Source: Mollicutes bacterium
GTDB lineage: Bacteria; Bacillota_I; Bacilli_A; RF39; UBA660
Assembly (NCBI GenBank): GCA_004552445.1
Contig: SFOJ01000012.1
Span: 1-23,305, forward strand
DNA length: 23,305 bases
Direction: 5' to 3'
How positions within the stretch are numbered: the stretch's first letter is position 1; each line of letters opens with the position of its first letter. Of the stretch, positions 23,160 to 23,305 are shown in pieces. Made by a program: the position numbers and the translations under genes. The notes beneath the pieces were generated by a model. That model saw nothing but the letters and a program-made list of their open reading frames with translations, was not told where the DNA came from and ran no database searches.

Positions 23160-23203
23160 CCTTAATATTTTATGTTTTTATATTTTACTTTTTATTATTG
23201 ATT

Positions 23204-23275
23204 GCGGCTTGTGACCCATAAACCAAAGGAAACCGATTTGGAGCGGCCTTTCGCTCCAGGAGACTAAAATGGCTT
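23204..23275. other. GC-rich structured segment, candidate noncoding RNA or element end
   Basis: About half of these 72 bases are G or C in a neighbourhood near 20%. In plus sense they fold as CCAAAGG-AAA-CC, GA bulge, TTTGG (23223-23241), then GGAGCG/CGCTCC with loop GCCTTT (23240-23257), enclosed by CCAT (23216-23219) and ATGG (23269-23272). The plus strand continues into a T-rich run; the minus strand leads to the terminator at 23138-23159 about 45 bases on. No reading frame fits. I cannot match it to a known riboswitch, RNase P, SRP RNA or tmRNA. Confidence 0.5.
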
Positions 23276-23305
23276 AATTTTTTATTTTTAATTTTCTAAA
23301 TAAAT

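Noticed and set aside
23138..23305. tRNA, tmRNA, SRP or RNase P RNA at the right edge
   Set aside because: None of the conserved loops or ends of these RNAs can be found in either strand of the GC-rich segment.

Overview
The window is very AT-rich (roughly a quarter G+C by eye). It uses the standard code: TGG encodes Trp in long ORFs such as thyA, and TGA is not read through. Shine-Dalgarno sites are strong, often AGGAGG or AGGTGAT. The gene set is that of a walled, low-GC member of the Bacillota/Bacilli: FtsW-type SEDS protein, type I signal peptidase, RNase HIII, DedA, and a YjcZ-like tiny membrane protein. A gut-type uncultured Bacilli lineage is my guess; nothing in the sequence fixes the species. 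Almost everything is on the minus strand. Only the YjcZ-like gene and rnhC are on the plus strand.

Layout. (1) 30-4555: a two-gene translationally coupled unit encoding a double-FHA ABC exporter and a membrane Ser/Thr kinase whose outer part is 13 Cys-pair repeats. The arrangement recalls the mycobacterial PknF/Rv1747 pair. (2) 4678-8118: a membrane-anchored alpha/beta hydrolase with a strong promoter inside a long inverted repeat, a DedA transporter, and an unknown protein with an ADP-ribosyltransferase-like HGT motif. (3) 8173-10522: housekeeping lepB, rplS (with promoter and leader hairpin) and ftsW. (4) 10640-11796: the YjcZ-like protein and an unknown two-helix membrane protein, convergent on one bidirectional terminator. 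(5) 11849-13995: a dTMP operon tmk-thyA-dfrA, which makes dTMP, phosphorylates it and recycles dihydrofolate. (6) 14140-15551: a small unknown gene divergent from rnhC, with two promoters sharing one -35 box. (7) 15540-16450: a holin/M23-endolysin pair with no phage genes around it.

(8) 16584-23305 is an accessory, decaying region. It holds a MerR/GyrI-like regulator cut by one in-frame TAA, an HD-domain phosphohydrolase with a probable one-base frameshift near its end, and a serine recombinase reduced to its first ~90 residues and run into an unrelated reading frame. Next comes an intact, coupled pair: a HerA/VirB4-like P-loop ATPase and a 13-Cys repeat protein. After these lie an AraC/GyrI-like regulator, a broken small gene, and at the right edge a GC-rich segment able to fold into several helices.

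The two strongest candidates for an under-described system are the kinase/FHA-ABC unit with its Cys-repeat ectodomain, and the HerA-like ATPase plus Cys-repeat protein. Many genes are closed by clear intrinsic terminators that overlap the stop codon, a compact style seen throughout the window.
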